Positions 1 to 7,112 of a stretch of 64,000 bases of DNA are shown here, in pieces; within the stretch, counting starts at the first letter, position 1, and each line of letters starts with the position of its first letter. Source of the stretch: Pseudonocardia sp. T1-2H. GTDB taxonomy: Bacteria; Actinomycetota; Actinomycetes; Mycobacteriales; Pseudonocardiaceae. The position numbers and the translations under genes are program-made. The stretch is from positions 1-64,000 of the forward strand of contig NZ_JBBPCL010000002.1 of the NCBI RefSeq assembly GCF_038039215.1, written 5' to 3'. The notes under the pieces are model-generated. The model was given only the letters and a program-made list of their open reading frames with translations. It was not told the DNA's origin and made no database searches.

Positions 1-323
1 GCGCTGGTCGAGGGCCATCAGGTAGACGGCGTCGACCACGGCGGGATCGTTGCGGACGTCGACGGCGGGGGCGGGGGCTGCTCGGTCTGGACGGCGGGGG
101 CTGCGGCGACCGGCGCCGGCGCGGGTGCCTCGACCACGGGGGCCGGGGCCGGGGCCGGGGTCGTCGTCGGGGCGGGCGGCGGCGGAGCGTCGGTGGTCGT
201 GGTGGCGGCCGCGGCGACGGTCGCGGCCGGGGCCGGCCGGACCGCGTCGACTGCGGTGGCGATGCCGCCGAAGACGAAGGAGCCGACGAAGACTCCGAGG
301 GTGATCTTTGCCCAGCGCTGCAT
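1..323 (-). CDS. Secreted Pro/Ala/Thr-rich protein, frameshifted, runs off left edge
   Basis: The start at 323 gives a hydrophobic N-terminus (MQRWAKITLGVFVGSFVFGG) that looks like a signal peptide or membrane anchor, followed by a low-complexity Thr/Pro/Ala linker. As read, the frame stops at position 18. In the -1 frame the last 60 bases encode a plausible end-of-window segment, DVRNDPAVVDAVYLMALDQR, still open at base 1. One extra C in the runs at 67-71 or 73-77 joins the two frames. The anchor-plus-linker layout suggests an extracytoplasmic protein. The function is unknown; a DUF732-like C-terminus is only a guess, as most of that domain would lie outside the window. Confidence 0.5.
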
Positions 324-362
324 TTCAGGTGGTCCGTTCTCGTGGCGGGTGGGGACCGGCGG

Positions 363-943
363 TCAGCTCGTCTTGGGAGGCCGTCCGGTCCGGGTGTTGC
401 GGGCGGCGGCGTACCGCTCCGCTGGGGTGCGCAGCCAGACGCCGCGGGCGACGGCCTTCGGGAAGGCGGGGTCGGTCTCGCGGAGCTGGTGGAGTCGCTG
501 TCGGCTGAGGGGCTTCCCGCCGGTGCCGAGGAGCTCGAGGAAGTCGTCCAGGCCGATGACGTCGGGGGTGCTGGGCCGGGCGAGGCGCCGGTCGATCTCG
601 TCCATGGTGAGGGCGTGCAGCTCGACGACGCGGTAGCTGAGGTCCTCGTCGCCGAGGTAGGTCTCGCCGGCCCAGGCGATGGCGGCGCCGGCGAAGTGCT
701 CGAGCGCGGAGAGGCGGTTGCCGAGCTCGGGGTCGGTGCCGGGGTCGATGGCGACGGTCCAGCTGATGCGCCGGTGGTCGGGGTCTTCGCTGGTGCCGAT
801 GAGGCGGGCCTCGTCGCGCGGGGGAAGTACCCGGCGAGGTGCTTGCCGGTCTCGTGGGCGATCGACGACTGGTCGGGGGTCTGGGCGGTGGGGAGCGGCT
901 GGTCGAGCTGGATGCCGATGGTCAGGCTCAGGGGTGGTGTCAC
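363..943 (-). CDS. Hypothetical protein with C-terminal HTH-like segment, frameshifted
   Basis: Two reading frames join into one 193-residue protein if one base is added to the five-G run at 820-824: an N-terminal part starting at GTG 943 and a part reading EARLIGTSEDPDHRRISWTV. The C-terminal 60 residues (SRQRLHQLRETDPAFPKAVA, then GVWLRTPAERYAA) resemble a small winged or MerR/excisionase-like DNA-binding segment. The GTG directly follows a -10-like CACGCT, so translation may be leaderless. It is the first of two minus-strand genes running to the left edge. A regulatory role is inference only. Confidence 0.5.
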
Positions 944-949
944 TGGCTC

Positions 950-981
950 AGCGTGTCGGAAGCCTTGACTGTGGTCAAGCA
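950..981 (-). promoter_or_regulatory. Candidate leaderless promoter with CTTGAC/GTCAAG palindrome
   Basis: Minus strand: -35 TTGACC (973-978), 17 bp, -10-like CACGCT (950-955), then six bases to the GTG at 943. The -35 lies in a perfect palindrome, CTTGAC CACA GTCAAG, which could be an operator. The -10 keeps only the key A and T, so strength is uncertain. Confidence 0.4.
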
Positions 982-1009
982 TTGCGGCGGCGTGTCATCG
1001 TGGGAGGAG

Positions 1010-1042
1010 GTCGCCGCCCCGGTCAGTCCCCGGGGCGGCGAC
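1010..1042. terminator. Strong GC hairpin, likely terminator for the minus-strand gene 1056-1295
   Basis: GTCGCCGCCCCG and CGGGGCGGCGAC pair across an eight-base loop just beyond the stop of the minus-strand gene. No T-tract follows, as is common in high-GC actinobacteria. Confidence 0.6.
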
Positions 1043-1055
1043 CCCATTCAGCGCC

Positions 1056-1295
1056 CTAGCGGGTGGCGTTCTCGTCCGTCCAGGGCCACCAGAGGCCCCC
1101 TGCGACGGACAAAGCGAGGATCCACGCGCGCAACGTGGGCTCCTGCGACGGGAAGTCGAAGATCTCCCGCGTCGCGACGAAGCCCAGGTTGTCGGGCGAC
1201 AGGAAGCTCACCGCGCCGTCCGTCAGGGTGACGGTCCAGCCCTGCTGGCGGGCGGCGGTCACGAGAGCTTCTCCCAACGGTGTCAGGGCCCTCAC
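1056..1295 (-). CDS. Hypothetical small protein
   Basis: A 79-residue protein from GTG 1295 (an in-frame GTG at 1316 would add 7 residues). An AAAGAGGAG stretch abuts the 1295 start, so the start is uncertain. The C-terminal part (TLRAWILALSVAGGLWWPW) is hydrophobic, which suggests a weak membrane-associated tail. It is driven by the minus-strand early-type promoter at 1326-1374 and closed by the hairpin at 1010-1042, so it is a single-gene cassette. No family recognised. Confidence 0.55.
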   Translation of the reverse strand: MRALTPLGEALVTAARQQGWTVTLTDGAVSFLSPDNLGFVATREIFDFPSQEPTLRAWILALSVAGGLWWPWTDENATR

Positions 1296-1325
1296 CTCCT
1301 CTTTCTCTCGGTGCACCCCTTAGTG

Positions 1326-1374
1326 GGTACCGGTAAACCGTACCATGCGGATAGCTGGGTAGCAATACTGAAAA
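1326..1374 (-). promoter_or_regulatory. Early-type cassette promoter, minus strand
   Basis: -35 TTGCTA (1360-1365), 17 bp, -10 TACGGT (1337-1342), then TTTACCGGTACC. The AATACTGAAAA element (plus-strand reading) is at 1364-1374 and overlaps the -35. Drives the gene at 1056-1295. Confidence 0.75.
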
Positions 1375-1590
1375 TCCTCCTGTCTGGCCACAGAGGACGG
1401 ACGAGCACGCCCACAGTGGACGGACAGCCCTGCACGCAGAGGAGGAGGTGGCGGCGGCCGCGCGCATCGGGGCTCGTGCGAACTCACCTACAGGCGAACG
1501 TCGAGCGCTGGCCTGCGGCGTTGCAGCTGGTCGCCGGCCGGTGGCGGTGGGGCACTGGTGGCGGCGTTTCGGCTGGTCAGAGCGTGCCGC
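1375..1590. other. Non-coding stretch between divergent cassette promoters
   Basis: Between two divergent promoters I see no convincing gene. A copy of the GTTTCGGCTGGTCAG repeat (1566-1580) also lies upstream of the next two cassettes. The open frame crossing this region has no ribosome binding site and reads into the following gene out of frame. Confidence 0.5.
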
Positions 1591-1594
1591 AGAA

Positions 1595-1660
1595 AATACT
1601 GAAAATTCTTCCGCTGGGTGTAGACCAGGTGTCGGGCACGGGTTACGGTTTACCGGTACC
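1595..1660 (+). promoter_or_regulatory. Early-type cassette promoter
   Basis: AATACTGAAAA at 1595-1605, -35 TAGACC (1621-1626), 17 bp, -10 TACGGT (1644-1649), TTTACCGGTACC to 1660. The ribosome binding site AAGGAGG follows at once. Confidence 0.8.
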
Positions 1661-1679
1661 CACCAACAAGGAGGACACC

Positions 1680-1922
1680 ATGACCGCCACCGCCACCCCC
1701 GCCCCGATCGCCCTGGACAACGGCCTGACCCTCACCCACCGGATGTACGGCCGCTTCGTCCTCACCACCGGCAAGGTCGCGATCGCCACCCTCCGCATCG
1801 TCGAGGCCGTCCCCGGCGCCCCCCGCCGCGTCGTGCTGGAGAACCGTCGCGGCCTGGCCGTCACGATCGACGGCCACTGGCAGATCCCGGCGACCGCCAT
1901 CGCCGAGTTCACCGCTCGCTAG
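1680..1922 (+). CDS. Hypothetical small early protein
   Basis: An 80-residue protein starting MTATATPAPIALDNG. The start is set by AAGGAGG seven bases upstream and by the promoter at 1595-1660. It is rich in beta-type residues (RFVLTTGKVAIATLRIVEAV), suggesting a small beta domain. First gene of a two-gene cassette with 1970-2167. No family recognised. Confidence 0.7.
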   Translation: MTATATPAPIALDNGLTLTHRMYGRFVLTTGKVAIATLRIVEAVPGAPRRVVLENRRGLAVTIDGHWQIPATAIAEFTAR

Positions 1923-1969
1923 TCCTCATCCCAGCTCGTCCCCGATCCACCCCAGTTCCAGGAGGAACC

Positions 1970-2167
1970 ATGTCCAGCACGCTCGTCACCACCCGCGCCA
2001 CCGGCACCGCCTTCTACGCCGCTGACGGCAGGCTCGTGGCCACTGCGCTGTACTCCAGCGCCGGCCAGTGCTGGTACGCGACGGACGAGCGCACCGCGAC
2101 CAACCTGGCCTGGGGTGTCGACCGGACGCGAGCGGAGGCGGCCGCGGCCCGGGCCGCGGAGGAGTAG
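1970..2167 (+). CDS. Hypothetical small early protein
   Basis: A 65-residue protein starting MSSTLVTTRATGTAFY, with AGGAGGA just upstream. It looks like a short beta-hairpin domain (YAADGRLVATALYSSAGQCW) with an Ala/Arg-rich helical tail. Same transcript as the preceding gene, closed by the hairpin at 2178-2211. No family recognised. Confidence 0.65.
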   Translation: MSSTLVTTRATGTAFYAADGRLVATALYSSAGQCWYATDERTATNLAWGVDRTRAEAAAARAAEE

Positions 2168-2177
2168 CCGCGGGTCG

Positions 2178-2211
2178 GGTGCCGGTCTCCCGTCGGTGGG
2201 GGACCGGCACC
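2178..2211 (+). terminator. Hairpin terminator ending the first early cassette
   Basis: GGTGCCGGTC (2178-2187) pairs with GACCGGCACC (2202-2211), between a stop codon and the next cassette promoter. Confidence 0.6.
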
Positions 2212-2220
2212 GGCTGCGGT

Positions 2221-2332
2221 GTTTCGGCTGGTCAGGCCGTGGCACGAAGAAATACTGAAAAAGTTTGGTCAGGGGCTTCACCAGGTGTCGGCGGCAGGAT
2301 ACGGTTTACCGGTACCCACCAACAAGGAGGAC
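2221..2332 (+). repeat. Duplicated cassette upstream unit, copy 1
   Basis: About 110 bp, from GTTTCGGCTGGTCAG through the promoter to the AACAAGGAGGAC ribosome binding site, recurs almost unchanged at 2904-3013; a shorter version is at 1566-1675. This suggests cassette duplication followed by divergence of the coding parts. Confidence 0.75.
2251..2316 (+). promoter_or_regulatory. Early-type cassette promoter
   Basis: AATACTGAAAA at 2251-2261, -35 TTCACC (2277-2282), 17 bp, -10 TACGGT (2300-2305), GGTACC to 2316. A TTTGGTC segment separates the A-rich element from the -35, making this copy longer than most. Confidence 0.8.
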
Positions 2333-2335
2333 ACC

Positions 2336-2509
2336 ATGACCGCCACCACCGCCACCGCCGCCCGCACCAACGTCCGCGTCGTGGTCCTCCGCGCCGCCAC
2401 CGGCGAGCTGGACGCCGTGGAGTGGGTCAACGTCCGCCGCGGCACCGACGTGGTCGCGATGACCGACCTCGCCGAGGGCGACCAGGTCCTCGCCGTCACC
2501 GAGTTCTGA
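2336..2509 (+). CDS. Hypothetical 57-residue early protein
   Basis: Starts MTATTATAARTNVRVVVLRA after AAGGAGGACACC. The body is short and acidic (TGELDAVEWVNVRRGTDVV). Its first codons and leader resemble the gene at 1680, in keeping with duplicated cassette 5' ends. No family recognised. Confidence 0.65.
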   Translation: MTATTATAARTNVRVVVLRAATGELDAVEWVNVRRGTDVVAMTDLAEGDQVLAVTEF

Positions 2510-2561
2510 ACCCGGCCCGCCCCAGCCCGCCCCAGCCTGCCCCAGCTTCGAGGAGCCCCCG

Positions 2562-2861
2562 ATGACCATCGCCGCCACCGCCACCGAGCAGGACCTTGCC
2601 GCCGCCGCCACCGCCCGCTTCCGCGAGCGCGTCCTGGGCGCCGGCACCTACCAGATCGACTTCGCCGTCAAGGAGCCTCGCTGGCCCTGGCTGCGGACCT
2701 CGGACGTGGTCGAGGCCGCCAGCCCCGTCGCCGCGTACGGCCAGTTCCTGGTCCGGCACGGCGAGGCGATCAGCGCGGGCACCCTGCGCGTCCTGGCCGT
2801 CTGGGCGGTCGTCGACGGGGGCACCGAGCCCTGCTCCAGCTCGTTCGGCTTCACGGTCTGA
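2562..2861 (+). CDS. Hypothetical early protein
   Basis: A 99-residue protein starting MTIAATATEQDLAAAATARF, preceded by a GAGGAG-type site. The N-terminal half is helical and Ala-rich, followed by a mixed segment with Trp pairs (EPRWPWLRTSDVVEAA). Shares a transcript with 2336-2509 and ends at the hairpin 2870-2902. No family recognised. Confidence 0.65.
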   Translation: MTIAATATEQDLAAAATARFRERVLGAGTYQIDFAVKEPRWPWLRTSDVVEAASPVAAYGQFLVRHGEAISAGTLRVLAVWAVVDGGTEPCSSSFGFTV

Positions 2862-2869
2862 CCGGAGGT

Positions 2870-2902
2870 CTCCGGCCGGTGGGCGAACCTCACCGGCCGG
2901 AG
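2870..2902 (+). terminator. Hairpin terminator
   Basis: CTCCGGCCGGTG (2870-2881) pairs perfectly with CACCGGCCGGAG (2891-2902) between a stop codon and the next promoter. Confidence 0.65.
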
Positions 2903-2903
2903 C

Positions 2904-3013
2904 GTTTCCGCTGGTCAGGCCGTGGCGCAAAATAATACTGAAAAAGTTTGGTCAGGGGCTTCACCAGGTGTCCGCCACGGGTTACGGTTTACCGGTACCC
3001 ACCAACAAGGAGG
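2904..3013 (+). repeat. Duplicated cassette upstream unit, copy 2
   Basis: Near-identical to 2221-2332, again reaching from GTTTCCGCTGGTCAG to the ribosome binding site. The genes behind the two copies are unrelated. Confidence 0.75.
2934..2999 (+). promoter_or_regulatory. Early-type cassette promoter
   Basis: AATACTGAAAA at 2934-2944, -35 TTCACC (2960-2965), 17 bp, -10 TACGGT (2983-2988), GGTACC to 2999. Confidence 0.8.
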
Positions 3014-3020
3014 ACATGAA

Positions 3021-3536
3021 ATGACCACCGAGACCACCGCCCCCGCCGCCCTCACCGAGGCCACCGACGAGGAGCTGGTCTCGATGGTCGCCACCGCGGC
3101 CACCGACGAGGAGCTGGACGCCGTCCTCGCCGAGATCGACCGGCGCGACTCGGTGGAGTACGCCGAGATCGAGCCCACCGAGGAGGAGCAGCGCCGCGCC
3201 CTCGTCGCCGCCGAGCGCCGCAAGGGTGAGTCCCTCGACCAGACGGTGGACCGCATGTACGGGGACATCACCCGCCACCGCTACGAGCAGGCCGAGGACG
3301 CCTGCCGTGGCCACCTCCTGAACGCCGCTGGCGAGGCCGCCCACATCGACCCCTACACCCTGTTCCACGGCCCTGCCCGCAACGCCGTCCGCTACGCCTC
3401 GGAGGAGCTTGTGGACTGGTGGCGCGAGAACGGCCGCAAGACCTGGATCGAGTACAAGGCGGAGATGCTGGGTCGCCCCAGCGACCAGCGTGCGGCCGCC
3501 GAGGCCGCCGCCCGTACCGCCGACATCCTTCGCTGA
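3021..3536 (+). CDS. Hypothetical acidic helical early protein
   Basis: A 171-residue protein starting MTTETTAPAALTEATDEELV. The repeated TDEEL motif, the charged helices and the C-terminal WIEYKAEMLGRPSDQ suggest an all-helical cytoplasmic protein. The ATG at 3021 is chosen over the out-of-frame ATG at 3016; both follow AAGGAGGAC. First gene of its cassette. No family recognised. Confidence 0.7.
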   Translation: MTTETTAPAALTEATDEELVSMVATAATDEELDAVLAEIDRRDSVEYAEIEPTEEEQRRALVAAERRKGESLDQTVDRMYGDITRHRYEQAEDACRGHLLNAAGEAAHIDPYTLFHGPARNAVRYASEELVDWWRENGRKTWIEYKAEMLGRPSDQRAAAEAAARTADILR

Positions 3537-3572
3537 CCCTGACCCCGCACGAACGAACTGAGGAGCAATCAG

Positions 3573-3791
3573 ATGACCATGCGCTTCGAGACCTTCGACG
3601 CCGACAACTCCGCCCCCCTCGTCTGCACGACGACGGAGCAGGTCGAGCTGGGCTTCGACCCCGCGGGGCTGGACGGCCGGCACGTCCTCCTGATCCCTGG
3701 GCCGAACCAGGCTGGCCTGGCGGTGCTGGGCACGGCGGAGGAGCTGCGCGCGTTCGCGCGCCGGGTGTCAGCGGCGACGGTGATGCTCTGA
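3573..3791 (+). CDS. Hypothetical small early protein
   Basis: A 72-residue protein starting MTMRFETFDADNSAPLVC after a GAGGAGCAATCAG leader. A beta-rich core (VELGFDPAGLDGRHVLLIPG) is followed by a short helix. Downstream partner of 3021-3536. No family recognised. Confidence 0.65.
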   Translation: MTMRFETFDADNSAPLVCTTTEQVELGFDPAGLDGRHVLLIPGPNQAGLAVLGTAEELRAFARRVSAATVML

Positions 3792-3806
3792 CCAGCGGAT
3801 CCGAAA

Positions 3807-3873
3807 AATACTGAAAAAAGTTCGCTGCAGGGCTTCACCAGTCCCTCCGAGCAGGTTACGGTTTACAGGTACC
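3807..3873 (+). promoter_or_regulatory. Early-type cassette promoter
   Basis: AATACTGAAAA at 3807-3817, -35 TTCACC (3834-3839), 17 bp, -10 TACGGT (3857-3862), TTTACAGGTACC to 3873. The longer spacing between A-rich element and -35 is shared with the copies at 2251 and 2934. Confidence 0.8.
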
Positions 3874-3907
3874 CCAACAACGGGGACCACGAAACGAGGA
3901 GAACGAC

Positions 3908-4387
3908 ATGACCGCCACCGCCCGCCCCGCCCGCACCGCCCCCACCGGCCTCTTCGGTCTCCCCCTCCGCGCCGACAACCCGCTCCTCCTCGCCGCCGAG
4001 GGCGCGCTCTTCGCCGCCCCGCCCGTCGCCGTCACCGACGTGGTCGTCCCGGCGGACGACTGGGCGCTCGCCCTGGACTTCTCCGCCGCGACCGCCGCGA
4101 CCGCGCCGGCCCCGGTGGTCGAGGCCCCCGCCCTCGTGGTCGCCGACCTGCCCGTCGCGACCTACGCCGTCCACTACTTCGACACCACCGCGCAGGCCCT
4201 GGCCGCCGTGGACCGTGACGAGGTGGCCGAGGGGGACGTGCTGATCGCCGACGAGGAGTCGGTCGCTGGGGTCCTGGTCGGGAGCTGGGTCGTGGCGGTC
4301 ACCGACGAGCGTGAGGACTTCGAGCTGGGCACCGTGCCCGCCGCGTTCGCCGCGGCCGCCGCGTTCGCCGCGGAGTTCATGGCCTGA
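3908..4387 (+). CDS. Hypothetical acidic Ala-rich early protein
   Basis: A 159-residue protein starting MTATARPARTAPTGLFGLPL after an ACGAGGAGAACGAC leader. It has an Ala/Val-rich middle, an acidic stretch (DRDEVAEGDVLIADEESVAG) and an Ala-rich C-terminal helix. Single-gene cassette closed by the long hairpin at 4388-4443. No family recognised. Confidence 0.65.
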   Translation: MTATARPARTAPTGLFGLPLRADNPLLLAAEGALFAAPPVAVTDVVVPADDWALALDFSAATAATAPAPVVEAPALVVADLPVATYAVHYFDTTAQALAAVDRDEVAEGDVLIADEESVAGVLVGSWVVAVTDEREDFELGTVPAAFAAAAAFAAEFMA

Positions 4388-4443
4388 GCCTGAGTGCTGA
4401 GACCGCGGCATCCACTGGGGTGCCGCGATCTCAGCGCTCAGGC
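4388..4443 (+). terminator. Long imperfect hairpin terminator
   Basis: GCCTGAG and GCTGAGA pair with TCTCAGC and CTCAGGC around an inner CGCGGCA/TGCCGCG stem. This is the longest hairpin in the early region. Confidence 0.65.
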
Positions 4444-4551
4444 TGAGTCGAGCTGGACCCTGAAGGGGGCGGAGGCGACGTCACCGGCCTTATCCGCGGT
4501 CAGCCGGTGTCACGCAATCATTAGAGCCCTTTGAGAGCCGAATGGTATTTC

Positions 4552-4767
4552 TCAGTGTTTTTTTTGAGGCTGACCGGTGGACTGCTGACCGGTGGGCCGC
4601 AGCGCGGCCCAGGTGCCTCCGAGGCAGACCAGGGCGACAGCCAGGGAGCCGGTGACGATCTGCACGGGGGAGGGGATCGAGGCGAAGTTCGAGGCGATGC
4701 TCGCGCCCTGGGCGAGGGCAGCGAGCACGGCGAGGCTGATCGCCTGCCGCACGGGCTGCCCGGTCAC
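4552..4767 (-). CDS. Possible two-TM small membrane protein
   Basis: A 71-residue minus-strand frame from GTG 4767 with two hydrophobic stretches (AISLAVLAALAQGASIASNF and VTGSLAVALVCLGGTWAAL), consistent with a small hairpin membrane protein with a basic C-terminus. No ribosome binding site is visible; translation might be leaderless. A degenerate plus-strand copy of the promoter -10/GGTACC block (around 4764-4782) overlaps its start. Moderate confidence that it is expressed. Confidence 0.4.
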   Translation of the reverse strand: MTGQPVRQAISLAVLAALAQGASIASNFASIPSPVQIVTGSLAVALVCLGGTWAALRPTGQQSTGQPQKKH

Positions 4768-4924
4768 GGTTTAACGGTACCACGGGCGACAGTCGCACGT
4801 GGAGGGAGGTCAGTCCAGGAAGGACGGGGCCCAGCTGGTGCTGGCCGTGTCGAATGGCGGCCCCGAAGGAATGGGCCCGCCGCGTGCCGGCTCGCGGCAG
4901 GGGCGATCTCAGGCCCGGAAAAGT

Positions 4925-4979
4925 AATACTGAAAAAGTGTAGACCAGGCTCCTGGTCGGCGGTACGGTTTACAGGTACC
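4925..4979 (+). promoter_or_regulatory. Early-type cassette promoter
   Basis: AATACTGAAAAAGTG at 4925-4939, -35 TAGACC (4940-4945), 17 bp, -10 TACGGT (4963-4968), TTTACAGGTACC to 4979. Confidence 0.85.
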
Positions 4980-5007
4980 CAAGAACGAGCCCCCCGAGGA
5001 GCCCCCG

Positions 5008-5376
5008 ATGTTTGACCCGAACACCGACCCCGCCGCCTCCGCCGCCGCGGCCGCCGCCTACGCCGCCCAGTCCACCGAGACCTGCGACCACGGCCGCCTC
5101 CTCTGGCAGTCCTGCTCCGGCTGCGGCGTCCTCGCCTGGACCCCGCCCGCCGAGGAGCCCCCGATCCAGATCACCGAGCGGCCCACCGGTGACGGCGGCC
5201 TGCACCTGGTCGCCCTCGGCACCAGCTGGATCGCCGAGGTGGAGGCCGAGGCCGGCGGCTGGCGCTGCTACCGGCTCCTGCACGCCGGCCGACAGGTCGG
5301 CGACGGGACGTTCACCAGCCCCGCCCGCGCGGTCGAGGACGCGCGCCGCAGGCTGATCGCGTACGCCTCGCGCTGA
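5008..5376 (+). CDS. Hypothetical early protein with Cys cluster
   Basis: A 122-residue protein. After an Ala-rich N-terminus, CDHGRLLWQSCSGCG (about residues 30-44) could bind zinc. The rest looks like a small beta domain (GGLHLVALGTSWIAEVEAEA) with a C-terminal Arg-rich helix. Single-gene cassette between promoters at 4925 and 5442. No family recognised. Confidence 0.65.
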   Translation: MFDPNTDPAASAAAAAAYAAQSTETCDHGRLLWQSCSGCGVLAWTPPAEEPPIQITERPTGDGGLHLVALGTSWIAEVEAEAGGWRCYRLLHAGRQVGDGTFTSPARAVEDARRRLIAYASR

Positions 5377-5441
5377 GCCTGGCACTCTGTCGTGGAGCCC
5401 GGCGTCCACCCCCGTCGGGCTCCCCGGAGGAGCCTGAAACT

Positions 5442-5496
5442 AATACTGAAAAAGTATTGATCAGTGCACCGCCGCACGGTACGTTTTAGAGGTACC
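5442..5496 (+). promoter_or_regulatory. Early-type cassette promoter with full dyad
   Basis: The complete dyad AATACT-GAAAA-AGTATT (5442-5458) runs into -35 TTGATC (5457-5462); 17 bp, -10 TACGTT (5480-5485), GGTACC to 5496. Confidence 0.85.
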
Positions 5497-5543
5497 CGGG
5501 AGCGACCACCCCCGCTCCCACCACCTCCACGAAGGAGCACCCG

Positions 5544-5894
5544 ATGAAGCACCTCCCCGTCCTCCCCGACGAGGACACCCGCCGGATCGGCACCGGCCCC
5601 GCGATCGCGATCTCCATGGCCTTCCTGGTCCTGGTCCTCGTGGTCGCCTCCGTCGCCACCGCCGGGCCCGACCCGCAGGAGGTGACCCGCCCCCTGCAGG
5701 GCGCGGTCGCGACCACTGCGACCAGCGCCGCGGCGACCGTGGACGCTCCCGCCGTCCCGCTGTTCCCCGTGCACGGCACGGAGCAGCCCGGCGACAAGGT
5801 GCGCCTGAAGGAGGGCGTCGCGAGCTGGAACCAGGAGACCCAGACCTGGACGTTCTGCCCGAACGGGTGGACCGACCTGGCGTGCGGGTCCTGA
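5544..5894 (+). CDS. Small single-TM protein
   Basis: A 116-residue protein with one N-terminal membrane segment (AIAISMAFLVLVLVVASVAT, about residues 22-41), probably with its C-terminal part outside the cell. That part has a Thr/Ala linker and a compact end with two Cys (WTFCPNGWTDLACGS) that could form a disulfide. Single-gene cassette. Function unknown; a surface-exclusion or signalling role would be speculation. Confidence 0.7.
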   Translation: MKHLPVLPDEDTRRIGTGPAIAISMAFLVLVLVVASVATAGPDPQEVTRPLQGAVATTATSAAATVDAPAVPLFPVHGTEQPGDKVRLKEGVASWNQETQTWTFCPNGWTDLACGS

Positions 5895-5904
5895 GGTAGG
5901 CCAG

Positions 5905-5932
5905 ACGCCCCGCTGGGAGACCAGCGGGGCGT
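5905..5932 (+). terminator. Hairpin terminator
   Basis: ACGCCCCGCTGG (5905-5916) pairs perfectly with CCAGCGGGGCGT (5921-5932), followed by TC-rich sequence. Confidence 0.75.
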
Positions 5933-6084
5933 TCGGCGTGCAGCTGGACCCGCCGGGCCGGCTGACGTCTCGAATGGCAGCCGAGGTGGAGCTCAGCCGG
6001 CCGCTGCGGGGTCGGCTGGCGGCTCGTGGGGGAGAGGCCCCGCGGTCGGGCTGACCCGTCAGAGGCCCCGAGATCGCCAAAAAT

Positions 6085-6139
6085 AATACTGAAAAAGTGT
6101 AGACCAGCTGGTCGGGGCTGGGTATGGTTTAGAGGTACC
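6085..6139 (+). promoter_or_regulatory. Early-type cassette promoter
   Basis: AATACTGAAAAAGTG, -35 TAGACC (6100-6105), 17 bp, -10 TATGGT (6123-6128), TTTAGAGGTACC to 6139. Confidence 0.85.
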
Positions 6140-6180
6140 CGAGAGGGGGCGCCCCGCCCCCCGACAGAACGGAGCCCCCG

Positions 6181-6417
6181 ATGAGCAACCCGACCCTGAC
6201 CGCCGAGATCACCAGCGCGATCGACACCCGCCTCTTCGACCTGGCGATGGCCGCCCGCAGCGAGGAGGACCCGACCCGCCGGGCCCGGCTGGAGGCTCGC
6301 TGCGACGTGCTCGCCGCCGCCCTGGAGTACCGGAAGCAGGAGCAGGCTCCGAGCTACGAGGAGCAGTGCGCCGCTGAGTGGGCCGAGATCGACGCCGCCC
6401 GCCGCGACCGGGCCTGA
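6181..6417 (+). CDS. Hypothetical helical early protein
   Basis: A 78-residue charged all-helical protein starting MSNPTLTAEITSAIDTRLFD, with a heptad-like middle. Follows an ACGGAGCCCCCG leader and its own promoter. No family recognised. Confidence 0.65.
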   Translation: MSNPTLTAEITSAIDTRLFDLAMAARSEEDPTRRARLEARCDVLAAALEYRKQEQAPSYEEQCAAEWAEIDAARRDRA

Positions 6418-6480
6418 CGCCCAGGAGCTGGCCCCCGACCACCGGGGGCCAGCTCCGGCGGCCCCGAGATCGCCGAAATC

Positions 6481-6535
6481 AATACTGAAAAAGTGTAGAC
6501 CAGGCGACCTAGCCACGGTATGTTTTAGAGGTACC
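6481..6535 (+). promoter_or_regulatory. Early-type cassette promoter
   Basis: AATACTGAAAAAGTG, -35 TAGACC (6496-6501), 17 bp, -10 TATGTT (6519-6524), GGTACC to 6535. Confidence 0.85.
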
Positions 6536-6577
6536 CGAGAGGGGCGACACCCCCGCCCCCGACAGAAGGAGCACCCG

Positions 6578-6844
6578 ATGAGCCGCACGATTGAGGACCC
6601 GATCGCCGTGATGGAGGCGCTGGCCGCCCTCGAGTTCTCCGAGCCGGAGGACCCCCACGCGGTGAGCGTGGAGTACACCCACCCGTCCTTCCGGGCCCGG
6701 GTGGTCCGCCGCCGCGCCCCGTGGGGCACCCAGCTGGACGTCCTCGTGACGGAGGAGCCGGACCGGAAGGGCTGGAAGGCGGAGCTGCTCGGCGACGCCC
6801 CGCTGGAGGCGATGGAGGCGCTCGTGCGCCTCGCCCTGGCGTAG
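6578..6844 (+). CDS. Hypothetical early protein
   Basis: An 88-residue acidic protein starting MSRTIEDPIAVMEALAALEF, preceded by AAGGAGCACCCG, a ribosome binding site string reused before many early genes. It has a helix, a beta hairpin around TQLDVLVTEEPDRKGW and a final helix. Closed by the hairpin at 6856-6879. No family recognised. Confidence 0.65.
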   Translation: MSRTIEDPIAVMEALAALEFSEPEDPHAVSVEYTHPSFRARVVRRRAPWGTQLDVLVTEEPDRKGWKAELLGDAPLEAMEALVRLALA

Positions 6845-6855
6845 CCCAGGCCAGG

Positions 6856-6879
6856 AGGCCCCGCCCACCGGCGGGGCCT
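6856..6879 (+). terminator. Hairpin terminator
   Basis: AGGCCCCGCC (6856-6865) pairs with GGCGGGGCCT (6870-6879), followed by TTCCT. Confidence 0.7.
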
Positions 6880-7026
6880 TCCTGCAGCTGGTGCCCGGCC
6901 TGGTCGGTCTCGATTCTCGGCTGCCGTCGCCCAGATCGACCGCTGACGAGTCAGCGCCGGCTCGGTGGGGGAGAGGCCCCGCCGTGCGGCTCGACGCCGT
7001 CAGGGCCCTGAGAAGTCGCGAAAATT

Positions 7027-7081
7027 AATACTGAAAAAGTGTAGACCAGGTGGTCGGGTGTGGGTATGTTTTAGAGGTACC
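7027..7081 (+). promoter_or_regulatory. Early-type cassette promoter
   Basis: AATACTGAAAAAGTG, -35 TAGACC (7042-7047), 17 bp, -10 TATGTT (7065-7070), GGTACC to 7081. Confidence 0.85.
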
Positions 7082-7112
7082 CAAGAGCAACACACACACC
7101 GAGGAGCCCGAC

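Noticed and set aside
193..1059. Long plus-strand open frames over the first kilobase
   Set aside because: They are Arg/Gly-rich antisense shadows of the minus-strand genes and lack ribosome binding sites.
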